Shown here: positions 22,749-30,615 of the stretch, piece after piece
Position numbering within the stretch: position 1 is the first letter of the stretch
Layout of the letters: every line of letters starts with the position of its first letter
Source: an uncultured Clostridia bacterium
Lineage (GTDB): Bacteria > Bacillota > Clostridia > Oscillospirales > Acutalibacteraceae
DNA length: 43,022 nucleotides
Assembly: GCA_946627725.1 (NCBI GenBank)
Contig: CAMOVW010000004.1
Span: 1 to 43,022, forward strand
Direction of reading: 5' to 3'
Translations under genes and position numbers: made by a program
The notes under the pieces: generated by a model
Databases searched by the model: none
Told to the model about the DNA's origin: nothing
The model's input: only the letters and a program-made list of their open reading frames with translations

Positions 22749-23138
22749 CTAATCAATATCGTTTTCCTCTGGGTGATCCGGATCAGGCCATTGCCTTAAT
22801 GGGAGCATTTCGATTCTGGTACATGGATTCTCAAATAATGCAACGAGAGTATCTTCACGCAGGTCTTCACTGCATCTAAACATAGAGGAGTACACCTCGA
22901 TCACATCTTCGTCATCATATACAGAGAAGCAATCTGCAAGAGAAATAACCTCTGAACGAACGCGTTTTCCATACATATTTTCGTAGGAATCGGAGATTTG
23001 ATTTTCTTGTACGTATTGTTCAGCTTTGGCATATGCCTGATCAAAAGAATCGGCTTCCAGCATGATAATGGATTCCTCGAGGAAGACTTCACCTGTCTCT
23101 ACCGAATGCTTAACGACCATTTTTACGCTGTATTTCAT
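22749..23138 (-). CDS. DUF4288-like protein
   Basis: This 129-residue soluble protein opens with MKYSVKMVVKHSVETGEVFLEESIIML and ADSFDQAYAKAEQYVQE. This matches the DUF4288 pattern of a beta-hairpin followed by a helix with the ADSFxxAxxKAE word. The rest is acidic and ends in Pro/Asp/Glu. No catalytic motif is visible and the family's function is unknown. It lies 21 bp after the methyltransferase stop and is probably co-transcribed with it. Confidence 0.75.
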   Translation of the reverse strand: MKYSVKMVVKHSVETGEVFLEESIIMLEADSFDQAYAKAEQYVQENQISDSYENMYGKRVRSEVISLADCFSVYDDEDVIEVYSSMFRCSEDLREDTLVALFENPCTRIEMLPLRQWPDPDHPEENDID

Positions 23139-23159
23139 GTTCGACCCCCTTCTCTATTT

Positions 23160-23924
23160 TCAACTATACTGCGGCTTACGGGTAAGATAAAGCACATAAG
23201 TATCGTTAAATATTACTTTACCTCCATTTTCCACGACCACATTCCGAAGGCCTTCAAAGAAAGCTGTCTTATATGGCTCCGGTATTACGATATGATCACA
23301 ATGGGTGCCGCAGTAAGAAACATATTCATCGGAATTCATTACACGTCTCCCGTAAAAATCATGCTGCTCGAAATCTATAAAGCCATAGTTTTGTGCGTTT
23401 TTATATCTGAAGCTGCCATATGTATAAGGAATATCCGGTTTATAATACTGATCGTACAGTTTCTGAATTTTCTCGTAGAGTTCCCCGTTTGGCGTTTTAT
23501 AATCTGATTTTGTAAGCATCATAGCCAGTACACCGCCGGGTTTCAGCAGTTCAAAAGACTTAGTAAAAGCGATTTTTTCAGGAATCCACTGGATGGTTGC
23601 GGCAGAATATACCAGATCAAACTTCTGTAGCTTAAAATCATGTGTGATGAAGTCATCATTCACAATTTGGAAGGTTGGGAACCGATCGTACTTTTCCTTC
23701 ATTTTTGCATAGAGATGTTCCCCGAGCTCTATGGCGTGATAATCGCATCCTGTCTGCAGGATCGGATCTGTGGCCTGCCCTGTACCCGGTCCAATCTCCA
23801 AAACGCTCTTTTCAGGTCCGATTTTTGCATAGCGAATCAGATATTCAAATAATTCCTGACTGTATCTCGGCCTGTACCGATCAAACTGATCAGGAATCGT
23901 ATCGAAGACTCTTCTGAATTCCAT
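23160..23924 (-). CDS. Class I SAM-dependent methyltransferase
   Basis: This 254-residue protein has the Rossmann-like methyltransferase motifs. Motif I is VLEIGPGTGQAT at residues about 41-52, the acidic residue of motif II is in YHAIELGEHL, motif III is NDDFITHDF, and the post-motif is FDLVYSAATIQWI. SAM is the methyl donor; the acceptor cannot be predicted. The N-terminal DQFDRYRPRYSQEL segment is common in the Methyltransf_11/25 group. The ATG at 23924 has GGAGGTG upstream. It heads a two-gene operon with the DUF4288 gene, and the operon lies exactly between elements A and B. Confidence 0.9.
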   Translation of the reverse strand: MEFRRVFDTIPDQFDRYRPRYSQELFEYLIRYAKIGPEKSVLEIGPGTGQATDPILQTGCDYHAIELGEHLYAKMKEKYDRFPTFQIVNDDFITHDFKLQKFDLVYSAATIQWIPEKIAFTKSFELLKPGGVLAMMLTKSDYKTPNGELYEKIQKLYDQYYKPDIPYTYGSFRYKNAQNYGFIDFEQHDFYGRRVMNSDEYVSYCGTHCDHIVIPEPYKTAFFEGLRNVVVENGGKVIFNDTYVLYLTRKPQYS

Positions 23925-24021
23925 GCAAACACCTCCACCGATTCCAATGCGTCAACTTGACTCCATATTCTGTTTTGCTGTATTACCTGAAGGAATAAGC
24001 AATAGGAATCACCTCTTAAAC

Positions 24022-24050
24022 ATCATATCATATGGGACCTGAAAGAGCAA
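24022..24050 (-). promoter_or_regulatory. Promoter of the methyltransferase operon
   Basis: TTGCTC (24050-24045), a 17-bp spacer and TATGAT (24027-24022). The -35 box abuts the left edge of element B at 24051. Confidence 0.55.
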
Positions 24051-24271
24051 CAGTGAAATCGCGACTTCCGTCGCGTTGAAATCAAAGGCTCACGCCTTTG
24101 GTGAAATCGTTCAGCTTCGCCTCACGGTGAAATGAAATCCGTCCGTCACCCCGCGAAGCGGGATTTCACCGCGAAGCGATTTCACCCACCGAAGGTAGAT
24201 TTCACCCGTCCGAAAGGACGGATTTCGTTGAAAAAAGCGCTTTTGTCTGGTAGACAAAAAGCGCTTTTTTC
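24051..24271. repeat. Modular inverted-repeat element B
   Basis: A 221-bp non-coding block. The left half repeats the word TGAAATC (near 24053, 24077, 24101 and 24132). The right half repeats its complement GATTTCA (near 24161, 24178 and 24198, with a variant at 24221). Small distinct hairpins fill the gaps: GCGACTTCCGTCGC, AAAGGCTCACGCCTTT, CCGCGAAGCGG and CGTCCGAAAGGACG. The words pair across the block, so it could fold into one long branched structure. It ends in TTGAAAAAAGC and a strong hairpin. It lies directly downstream of tRNA-Ser. Confidence 0.7.
24230..24271. terminator. Bidirectional terminator closing element B and the tRNA-Ser gene
   Basis: AAAAAAGCGCTTTTGTCT, a short loop and AGACAAAAAGCGCTTTTTT form a long stem with T runs on both strands, 2 bp after the tRNA CCA end. 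Confidence 0.88.
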
Positions 24272-24272
24272 A

Positions 24273-24364
24273 TGGCGGAGAGCATGGGATTCGAACCCAC
24301 GAACCGCTTTTGACGGTTACACGATTTCCAGTCGTGCTCCTTCGGCCAGCTCGGACAACTCTCC
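24273..24364 (-). tRNA. tRNA-Ser (GGA)
   Basis: Read on the minus strand, a class II tRNA begins GGAGAGT, which pairs with GCTCTCC at the 3' end. The anticodon loop is CTGGAAA, giving anticodon GGA. A long variable arm (ACCGTCAAAAGCGGT) and the T arm GTGGGTTCGAATCCCAT follow. The discriminator base is G, as expected for serine, and the CCA end is encoded. It decodes UCC and UCU. Confidence 0.97.
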
Positions 24365-24377
24365 AAAAACATTTGAT

Positions 24378-24406
24378 ATTATAGCCGACAAGTCGGAAAA
24401 AATCAA
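24378..24406 (-). promoter_or_regulatory. Promoter of tRNA-Ser
   Basis: TTGATT (24406-24401), a 17-bp spacer and TATAAT (24383-24378) lie 13 bp before the mature tRNA 5' end. Confidence 0.8.
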
Positions 24407-24434
24407 GTGTTTTTTTTATTTTTTTGAAATATTA

Positions 24435-25505
24435 TTAATTTTCTTTTTTGAACCATGCCAATGCTTCGTCTATTGTGGATTTTCCGATCTCATTATACGG
24501 GTTCAAAACGGTGAAAACATGCGGCAGTTTCTTCCCTTCCTTGCCGCCGAAATCTTTCAGATAACATTCAACGCCGGTGTTTTTGATACGTTCATACGCA
24601 TCCACGGTCTGGTCATGCCCCAGAAAATCTCCGGCGCTTGTGATCAGGTAGGTTCTGGGCAGTTTTGCGAAGGAAACGATCTCTTTAAAATTGGCGTAGC
24701 GGAAGCATTCTTTCTCTTTGCGGTCGCTGCCCCACAGTCGCTTCATATACAGCGACATGTAACCGCCCTCGTTCATGGAGGGCACGGGAGATGTGAGCAG
24801 CAAACCGGAGAACCGCAGATCGTTCGGCACGGCGCCGAAAATCTTACGAAGGGGTTCGCTGCCGCTCAGTACAGCCGCGTATGCCGCAAGCATGCCGCCC
24901 GCAGAATCGCCGGTGAGCAGGACGTTTTCGGTATCACACGGATAATTGCCGATATGTTCGCCGATCCACTGTAGCGCTTTCATTACATCCTGCACCTGCA
25001 CGTCAACGGTCACATCCGGCGCCAACGGATAGCTGACGTTAAACACCGTATATCCCTTTGACGCTAACGCGAGACAGTACAATTTGTTGAGTTCTTTATC
25101 GCCGTACATCCAGCCGCCGCCGTGGATATCGATGATCACAGGCAGACGTCCGTTATTTTCTGCAGGGAAATAAACGTCAAGCAGATGATATATGCTGCCG
25201 TCATCCACATAAGGGATATCATTCAGTTCCACAATGCCCGGAGGCGGCGTTTGCGTACTGTGGTTTTCAGCGTCGCTTTTCGACGTGTTGATCCACAACA
25301 GCTGCATCAGGCGAACAATGGGAGAACGCATGGTTTTTTTATCCGCAGAACCGGTGTAATCGTAATCCGCAGATGTCACCATGCCTCCGATCGGGATACG
25401 CGACGGATCTGCAATATCCCTCGGTTTGGTTTTCATATGTACCGTCAGCATCAGAGCCGCGGCAAGCAGCACAACACAAGCTACAACGATCAACGCAGGG
25501 ATCAT
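24435..25505 (-). CDS. Membrane-anchored alpha/beta-hydrolase (esterase, HSL/BD-FAE-like)
   Basis: This 356-residue protein has one N-terminal transmembrane helix (MIPALIVVACVVLLAAALML), so its catalytic part faces outside. The esterase motifs are the oxyanion-hole IDIHGGGWMYGD (residues about 126-137) and the nucleophile elbow LLTGDSAGGMLAA. Late Asp (TSAGDFLGHD) and His (LPHVFTV) residues can complete the triad. These enzymes cleave acyl or acetyl esters. Its ATG overlaps the stop of the upstream membrane-protein gene by 4 bp, so the two are translationally coupled. The substrate is unknown; a surface glycan is possible from context. Confidence 0.85.
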   Translation of the reverse strand: MIPALIVVACVVLLAAALMLTVHMKTKPRDIADPSRIPIGGMVTSADYDYTGSADKKTMRSPIVRLMQLLWINTSKSDAENHSTQTPPPGIVELNDIPYVDDGSIYHLLDVYFPAENNGRLPVIIDIHGGGWMYGDKELNKLYCLALASKGYTVFNVSYPLAPDVTVDVQVQDVMKALQWIGEHIGNYPCDTENVLLTGDSAGGMLAAYAAVLSGSEPLRKIFGAVPNDLRFSGLLLTSPVPSMNEGGYMSLYMKRLWGSDRKEKECFRYANFKEIVSFAKLPRTYLITSAGDFLGHDQTVDAYERIKNTGVECYLKDFGGKEGKKLPHVFTVLNPYNEIGKSTIDEALAWFKKEN

Positions 25506-26719
25506 GGTTTTGCCTCCTCGGGTTTTTTATATTTTGCAAGGCCTGCGAACAAGCCGAACACAAACAGCGTAAGGATATAGAACGACGGAAGCGGCAGAAT
25601 AAAGGGCTCCAGCATGTATTCCGCAAACATTACGCCGAATACGGTAGTGATCAGGCACTTCACATTGACGCCGATATGCTTATTCAGAAGGAAGCGGACA
25701 AACGATACCAGCAGCATCACGGTAAAAGCACAGTAGATCAGGAAGGAGACGATACCGCCGTAATCATAAATATAAAGCCAGATATTGTGCGGCGTACCGT
25801 ATTCCGCCGAGTTGACGCCGCTGCCGAAATAGGTGAAGGAAAAGTGTTCAAGCACATAGCGGGAGTAACGCCAGCGGGCGCTCTCCAACCCGTAATTAAA
25901 TATTCTGCCGAAAACCGTATCCGCATATTTTTCGGCAAGCTCGTGCCGCTTGAAATGAAAAATCAGAATCGCGCACAACGCCCCAGCAACACAAACGCCG
26001 CCGATGATCAGCCCGACTTTAATTCTTTTCTTTACGAAAACGATCCAGACAAGAAGAACAAACAGTATCACAAAAGGCGCAAGATACAATAAGGTTCTGG
26101 TACCGGTCCAGAAATTCACGCCTAACGCAACCGCGATAAAAAAAGCGCCGATCAGCTTTTTATACCAACGGGAAAAGAAAAGCGAATACGCCCCGTATGT
26201 GAACGGGATCACAAGGGACATGGAGATTACCGTGGCAGGCTTTTTTACGAAATCATACCAGATGGAATAATAGAAACGCACTTCAAGATCTGCCGGGGTA
26301 AAATAATAGTAATGGATAAATGTGATTGTAATGTAAATAACATACAACCACGAAACGAGCATGAAATAACCGTCGAGCAAACGGAACTTTTCTTCAAAAG
26401 ACACACCGGGCTGAAAGAAGTTATACCCGATGAGAAACATCATGACCGCCTGAATATGTATATAAGATTGATAATAAAACGTTTGAGAATAATCATATTT
26501 AAAAATGATAAACACCACAGTAAAAACAACAAGCACACCTGCGGTGGCTGAAAACCGGAATCGCTCTTTCTGAATACGGTTATAGCACACAAATACGGTG
26601 AACAAAAGCACCGGCGCATAAAATACGATGCGGGGAACCTCAAAAACAAATATCACCGTAAACAGACAACTCAATAAAATATATATGTAAAAAATAACCT
26701 GATCGGTTTTTGTACGCAA
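25502..26719 (-). CDS. O-antigen ligase/polymerase-like polytopic membrane protein
   Basis: This 405-residue protein has about eleven to twelve predicted transmembrane helices. The segment NFWTGTRTLLYLAPF and the later loop with YFGSGVNSAEYGTPHNIWLYIY match the O-antigen ligase (Wzy/WaaL-like) pattern, where a PHNxWL motif sits in the large outer loop. Members join or polymerise lipid-linked glycans outside the membrane. The start is a TTG at 26719 with AGGTGG upstream. It precedes the esterase gene, so both may work on one surface polysaccharide; no other polysaccharide genes adjoin. Confidence 0.78.
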   Translation of the reverse strand: MRTKTDQVIFYIYILLSCLFTVIFVFEVPRIVFYAPVLLFTVFVCYNRIQKERFRFSATAGVLVVFTVVFIIFKYDYSQTFYYQSYIHIQAVMMFLIGYNFFQPGVSFEEKFRLLDGYFMLVSWLYVIYITITFIHYYYFTPADLEVRFYYSIWYDFVKKPATVISMSLVIPFTYGAYSLFFSRWYKKLIGAFFIAVALGVNFWTGTRTLLYLAPFVILFVLLVWIVFVKKRIKVGLIIGGVCVAGALCAILIFHFKRHELAEKYADTVFGRIFNYGLESARWRYSRYVLEHFSFTYFGSGVNSAEYGTPHNIWLYIYDYGGIVSFLIYCAFTVMLLVSFVRFLLNKHIGVNVKCLITTVFGVMFAEYMLEPFILPLPSFYILTLFVFGLFAGLAKYKKPEEAKP

Positions 26720-26750
26720 ATCTCAGACCACCTTATTCTGTTTTGGAATC

Positions 26751-26779
26751 ATTTTAACATAAATAACAGACTAAATCAA
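26751..26779 (-). promoter_or_regulatory. Promoter of the ligase-like/esterase operon
   Basis: TTGATT (26779-26774), a 17-bp spacer and TAAAAT (26756-26751) lie 31 bp before the TTG start at 26719. Confidence 0.65.
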
Positions 26780-26788
26780 TAAAAACAC

Positions 26789-26817
26789 TTGAATTCAGAA
26801 AAAAAGAAGATTATACT
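26789..26817 (+). promoter_or_regulatory. Promoter of the glycerophosphodiesterase gene
   Basis: TTGAAT (26789-26794), a 17-bp spacer and TATACT (26812-26817) diverge from the promoter at 26751-26779. Confidence 0.65.
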
Positions 26818-26840
26818 TTTATGAGATAATGCTAATCTTA

Positions 26841-26862
26841 CGACGCGCATCTGCGCGCGTCG
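26841..26862. promoter_or_regulatory. Leader hairpin of the glycerophosphodiesterase gene
   Basis: A perfect 8-bp stem CGACGCGC / GCGCGTCG with a six-base loop lies in the 5' leader, 24 bp after the -10 box. No T run follows, so it is not a terminator. It may stabilise the transcript. Confidence 0.4.
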
Positions 26863-26894
26863 CTGAATCATAACCCGAAAGGAAGAACAACATA

Positions 26895-27614
26895 ATGGAT
26901 TCTGTAAAAATCAATGCGGGAAAGACCAGAATGGTTGCCCACAGAGGACTCAGCGGTATTGAGCTGGAAAACACAAACGCCTCTTTTATCGCGGCAGGAA
27001 ACCGCAGCTATTACGGCATTGAAACCGACGTACACAAAACAGCTGACGGCCGATTTGTGGTATTTCACGACGACAACACCGGACGCATATGCAACACAGA
27101 CGTGATTGTTGAGGAAACCGATTTCGCCACCCTTCGCGCGCTTCATCTGAACGACAAATACGGCGACGTTACACGCGCGGATACTCTGATCCCCACCCTG
27201 AAGGAATACATCGCCACATGCAAACGTTATGAAAAAATCGCCGTACTGGAACTGAAAAATGAGTTCACAAAAGATGAGATAAACGCGATCTGCAACGAAA
27301 TCAAAGAACTGGATTACCTAGACAACGTGATATTTATTTCTTTCTGCTTTGCCAATATGACACGGCTGAGAGAGCTTTATCCCGGCCATCCAGCACAATT
27401 CCTTACAAGTCATTATCAGGAGGATCTTCCCCAGATCCTTCAGGCCCATGGTCTTGACATTGATATTGAATACAGCGAGTTGACAGAAGAAAGGATCAAA
27501 GCCTTCCACGATCATGGTGTAAAAGTGAATTGCTGGACCTGCGACGACAAAGATTTTGCCGAAGATCTGGCAAAATGGGGAATTGACTATATCTCGTCAA
27601 ACATCCTTGAATAA
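26895..27614 (+). CDS. Glycerophosphodiester phosphodiesterase
   Basis: This 239-residue protein matches the GDPD TIM-barrel family along its whole length. It shows VAHRGLSG with the catalytic HRG (residues about 17-19), ELENTNASF, the metal ligands in YGIETDVHKTADG, FHDDNTGR, and the late VNCWTCDD...DYISSN strand. It hydrolyses glycerophosphodiesters to glycerol-3-phosphate and an alcohol. It has no signal peptide and so is cytoplasmic. The ribosome site GAAAGGAAG lies upstream and the gene is monocistronic. Confidence 0.93.
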   Translation: MDSVKINAGKTRMVAHRGLSGIELENTNASFIAAGNRSYYGIETDVHKTADGRFVVFHDDNTGRICNTDVIVEETDFATLRALHLNDKYGDVTRADTLIPTLKEYIATCKRYEKIAVLELKNEFTKDEINAICNEIKELDYLDNVIFISFCFANMTRLRELYPGHPAQFLTSHYQEDLPQILQAHGLDIDIEYSELTEERIKAFHDHGVKVNCWTCDDKDFAEDLAKWGIDYISSNILE

Positions 27615-27624
27615 TCGAACAAAC

Positions 27625-27656
27625 AAAGCCCCTTTTTTCAGGGGCTTTCCTTTTTT
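27625..27656 (+). terminator. Terminator of the glycerophosphodiesterase gene
   Basis: The AAAGCCCC / GGGGCTTT stem is followed by a T run. It also lies just downstream of spoVT, which converges on it. Confidence 0.88.
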
Positions 27657-27666
27657 GTAAACAGAA

Positions 27667-28206
27667 TCAGTCTTCTGTCTGCTTTGCAAGAAACTGCGCG
27701 GCAACCTGCACAAGACGGATCTCCGCATCGGTAGGCAGATCTTTTTTCTCATTCAGCATCGCGCAAACACACCCGGATACATCGCCGTTGCCGATGATCG
27801 GATAAGCGAGGCATGCCCCGCGGCTGTCGCCTTCTACCGGGGATACCGCCGCGGATTCCGTACCGGCGGCGAACCCCGCCCGATTCTCCATGATATCTTC
27901 CAATTCCTGCGAAATCCTTCTGTCGATATATTCTTTTTTCGGCATGCCGGATACGGCAAAAACATGGTCACGGTCTGTAATCAGCACCGGCATATTCAGC
28001 GCCTTATTCAAAACCTCCGCATACTGTGCGGTAAACTCCGCAAAATCACCCATTGGCGAATACTTCTTAAAAATCACTTCTCCGTCCGCCGCCGTAAAGA
28101 TTTCCAGCGGGTCGCCCTCACGGATGCGCATGGTTCGACGTATCTCTTTCGGGATCACTACCCTACCGAGGTCATCGATTCTGCGTACAATTCCCGTTGC
28201 TTTCAT
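27667..28206 (-). CDS. spoVT: Stage V sporulation protein T
   Basis: This 179-residue protein has an N-terminal AbrB-type swapped-hairpin DNA-binding domain (MKATGIVRRIDDLGRVVIPKEIRRTMRI) and a C-terminal GAF-like domain (residues about 55-175). That layout and length are specific to SpoVT. In Bacillus it is a forespore regulator that adjusts the sigma-G regulon. It shows that the organism, or its close ancestor, forms endospores. The promoter is of the forespore type (28242-28270). Confidence 0.96.
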   Translation of the reverse strand: MKATGIVRRIDDLGRVVIPKEIRRTMRIREGDPLEIFTAADGEVIFKKYSPMGDFAEFTAQYAEVLNKALNMPVLITDRDHVFAVSGMPKKEYIDRRISQELEDIMENRAGFAAGTESAAVSPVEGDSRGACLAYPIIGNGDVSGCVCAMLNEKKDLPTDAEIRLVQVAAQFLAKQTED

Positions 28207-28241
28207 TATGATAAAACTCCCATCTTTGATTCATACGATGT

Positions 28242-28270
28242 TAGTATCTGCTGATTTAATTTGTATATTC
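28242..28270 (-). promoter_or_regulatory. Forespore (sigma-G/sigma-F-like) promoter of spoVT
   Basis: On the minus strand GAATA (28270-28266), a 17-bp spacer and GATACTA (28248-28242) differ by one base from the sigma-G consensus GNATR-N17/18-CATNNTA. Bacillus spoVT is sigma-G dependent. Confidence 0.65.
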
Positions 28271-28343
28271 TGCGAAATAACAAAATGGTATTATATTAAA
28301 ATTTTATTTTTTTAATAAAAATAAAAAAATTTTCAGAATTTAC

Positions 28344-28372
28344 TTGTACTTTATAATTATTTATATTATAAT
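28344..28372 (+). promoter_or_regulatory. Sigma-A promoter of the foldase gene
   Basis: TTGTAC (28344-28349), a 17-bp spacer and TATAAT (28367-28372) leave a leader of about 110 bases before the ATG at 28490. I see no known riboswitch in that leader. Confidence 0.7.
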
Positions 28373-28489
28373 AACCAAATGTGTGATGTTTTACGTCACG
28401 TATCATAACCGATAACGGGAAACAAATCAACAAAGAAAGGACCGGTCCGGCAGCCGATCGGGCGCGTCGGATCAAGAAAGGCGATCAGT

Positions 28490-30568
28490 ATGGACAACAA
28501 AGACCAGACCAACGAATACCGTTCGGAGAGAAAAGAACGCTTGGCAAAAGCTGCCAAAAAGAAATCCAATAAAAAGCATGATTCTACCGACGTGATTGCC
28601 GGTATTATCAAAGCGATCGCGATTATCGCAGCAATAGCGATCGTCTGCGGCGTTGCATATGCTTACGGTGTTCCGCAGTCCTTGATTCCTGCCCTGAAGG
28701 TAGACGGCAGAACCTACTCCATGGCCGAGTATAACTATTATTACAGCAGAGCTTTTATAGAAGAAGCAAATCTCGCTTACACCTACCAATCTCAGATGGG
28801 ATTCAATATCACCGGTTTTGATTACACAAAAGATCCTTCCGAGCAAACGACGAAGGATGACGACGGGAATACGATCACGTTTGATCAGAAATTCCGCAAC
28901 AGTGTAAAATCCACACTTGAGAATTATAATTATTATCTGAAACTCGCAAAAGAGCAGAATGTTACGCTTTCGGAAGAAAGCAAACAGAGCATGGAGGATG
29001 AAATTCAGGAGCTTGCCACAGCAGCCGCGAATTACAGCCTTTCAACCACCAGATATATCAGCAGATCTTTCGGCAACGGCATGACTGAGAAAAAACTCCG
29101 TAAACTTCTGGAGGATCAGTATCTGGTACAGCAGATGATTGAATCCAAGCAGGATCAGCTTAAGGAAAGCGTTACCGACGATCAGATCAACGCCGCTTAC
29201 GAAGAGGATCCCGGCAAATATCAAAGCGTTGATATCCGCTTGCTCGGCATAAAGATCCAGGACGATACCGCAACGGAAACGGTGAGCACGTCCGCACCGA
29301 CGGAATCTTCTGCGGATGAAACCACCACAGCAGCAGAAACCACAACCACAGCGGAAACCACCACTGCGGCAGAAACCACGACCACAGCGGAAACGACAAC
29401 CGCGGCTGAAGCCACTTCCGCTGAAAACACTTCGGCCGAGAGCGAATCCGGAGAAAGCACTTCAGAAGAAACCACCGCAGCCCCCTCTAAGGCTGAGCTG
29501 CTTGCAAATGAGATGCTCTCAAAGATTACGGATGAGGCTTCGTTTGTTGAACTCTGCAAGGAATACTGCGACGAAGATCAAAAAGCTAACTTTGAAGATG
29601 AATCTGCTTCTCTTGCAAAAAATCTGAATAGAGATACGATCAAATCTCAGGTAAGCGAGGAAGTGGCCGAATGGCTGTTCAGCCCCGACAGAGTTGTTGG
29701 CGACAAGCGTGTTGCCGTTGCCGGAGATTATGCATACGTAATGATGATCACTAAAACCGCATACCGTGACGAAGACCCTCTTGCAAGCGTACGTCATATC
29801 CTCATCTCTTATGATGATATTGCAAAAGAACTCAGTGAAACCGACACCGAAAGCACAACGGAAGGCTCTGTTGAAGAAGCGACCGAAGCGGAAGGCACTA
29901 CGGCTGCAGAAGAAGTACCTTCTGAGGAAGCAGTAAGCACATCACAGGCAACCACAGAAGAAACAACCGCTGCACAGGAGAATGAAACCACGGCAGCCGC
30001 CGAAACAACCGCCCCGTCGAAAGAAACCGAAACGGAAGACACTGCCTCTGGTGAAGAAAATGTTGCTGAATCTGATGGGAAGTACTCAAAAGAAGTGATT
30101 CAGGCTGCAAAAGAAAAGGCGATGAGCATCTTAGAAGAATACAAGGAAGGCGAACAAACCGAGGATGCTTTTGCGGCGCTCGCCGAGCAATACAGCAGCG
30201 ACAAAGCCTCTCTTGAAGAAGGCGGAACCACTTCCGGCGGACTGTATGAAGACGTACAAAAAGGCAAAATGGTTGCACCCTTTGAAAACTGGGTTTATGA
30301 CGAATCCAGACAGGTGGGCGACGTTGATATCATTCAGACCTCCTACGGTTGGCATATAATGTATTTTGTATCCAAACATGACGACCCGGTTTGGAAAGAA
30401 ACCATTGTTTCCTCGATTGTAGACGAGCTTCTTAAAACCGAGCAGGAAGCTGTTACAGCGGAATCCGAGAACACTGCTGAAGATACCATATTCACCAATC
30501 TCGCAGGCAATCAGGCACTGAAAATGATCAAGAAAAACTATTCCGGCGCTTCAACCACCGAAAGCTGA
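28490..30568 (+). CDS. Membrane-anchored parvulin-type peptidyl-prolyl isomerase (PrsA/SurA-like foldase)
   Basis: This 692-residue protein has a lysine-rich cytoplasmic tail, one transmembrane helix (residues about 34-58) and a helical SurA-N/PrsA-like region to about residue 245. Then come two parvulin-like segments. The first is degenerate (VDIRLLGIKI, later AVAGDYAYVMMITK). The second is canonical (VRHILISYDD, residues about 432-442; FAALAEQYSSD; GGLYEDV; SYGWHIMYFV). Each is split by a Thr/Ala/Glu-rich low-complexity stretch, at about 262-331 and 449-528. It should fold secreted proteins at the outer face of the membrane. AAAGGCG is the ribosome site, and the gene is monocistronic. Confidence 0.88.
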   Translation: MDNKDQTNEYRSERKERLAKAAKKKSNKKHDSTDVIAGIIKAIAIIAAIAIVCGVAYAYGVPQSLIPALKVDGRTYSMAEYNYYYSRAFIEEANLAYTYQSQMGFNITGFDYTKDPSEQTTKDDDGNTITFDQKFRNSVKSTLENYNYYLKLAKEQNVTLSEESKQSMEDEIQELATAAANYSLSTTRYISRSFGNGMTEKKLRKLLEDQYLVQQMIESKQDQLKESVTDDQINAAYEEDPGKYQSVDIRLLGIKIQDDTATETVSTSAPTESSADETTTAAETTTTAETTTAAETTTTAETTTAAEATSAENTSAESESGESTSEETTAAPSKAELLANEMLSKITDEASFVELCKEYCDEDQKANFEDESASLAKNLNRDTIKSQVSEEVAEWLFSPDRVVGDKRVAVAGDYAYVMMITKTAYRDEDPLASVRHILISYDDIAKELSETDTESTTEGSVEEATEAEGTTAAEEVPSEEAVSTSQATTEETTAAQENETTAAAETTAPSKETETEDTASGEENVAESDGKYSKEVIQAAKEKAMSILEEYKEGEQTEDAFAALAEQYSSDKASLEEGGTTSGGLYEDVQKGKMVAPFENWVYDESRQVGDVDIIQTSYGWHIMYFVSKHDDPVWKETIVSSIVDELLKTEQEAVTAESENTAEDTIFTNLAGNQALKMIKKNYSGASTTES

Positions 30569-30577
30569 GAAGAAAAG

Positions 30578-30609
30578 AGAACGGCTCAAACGAGCCGTTC
30601 TTGTTTTTT
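30578..30609 (+). terminator. Terminator of the foldase gene
   Basis: The stem AGAACGGCTC / GAGCCGTTCT is followed by TGTTTTTT. It lies between convergent genes. Confidence 0.9.
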
Positions 30610-30615
30610 AGTTAT

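Noticed and set aside
24132-24974. Open frame of 280 codons on the plus strand across element B and the tRNA
   Set aside because: It would translate the repeat element, the antisense of tRNA-Ser and the antisense of the esterase gene. It is an artefact of the repeats.
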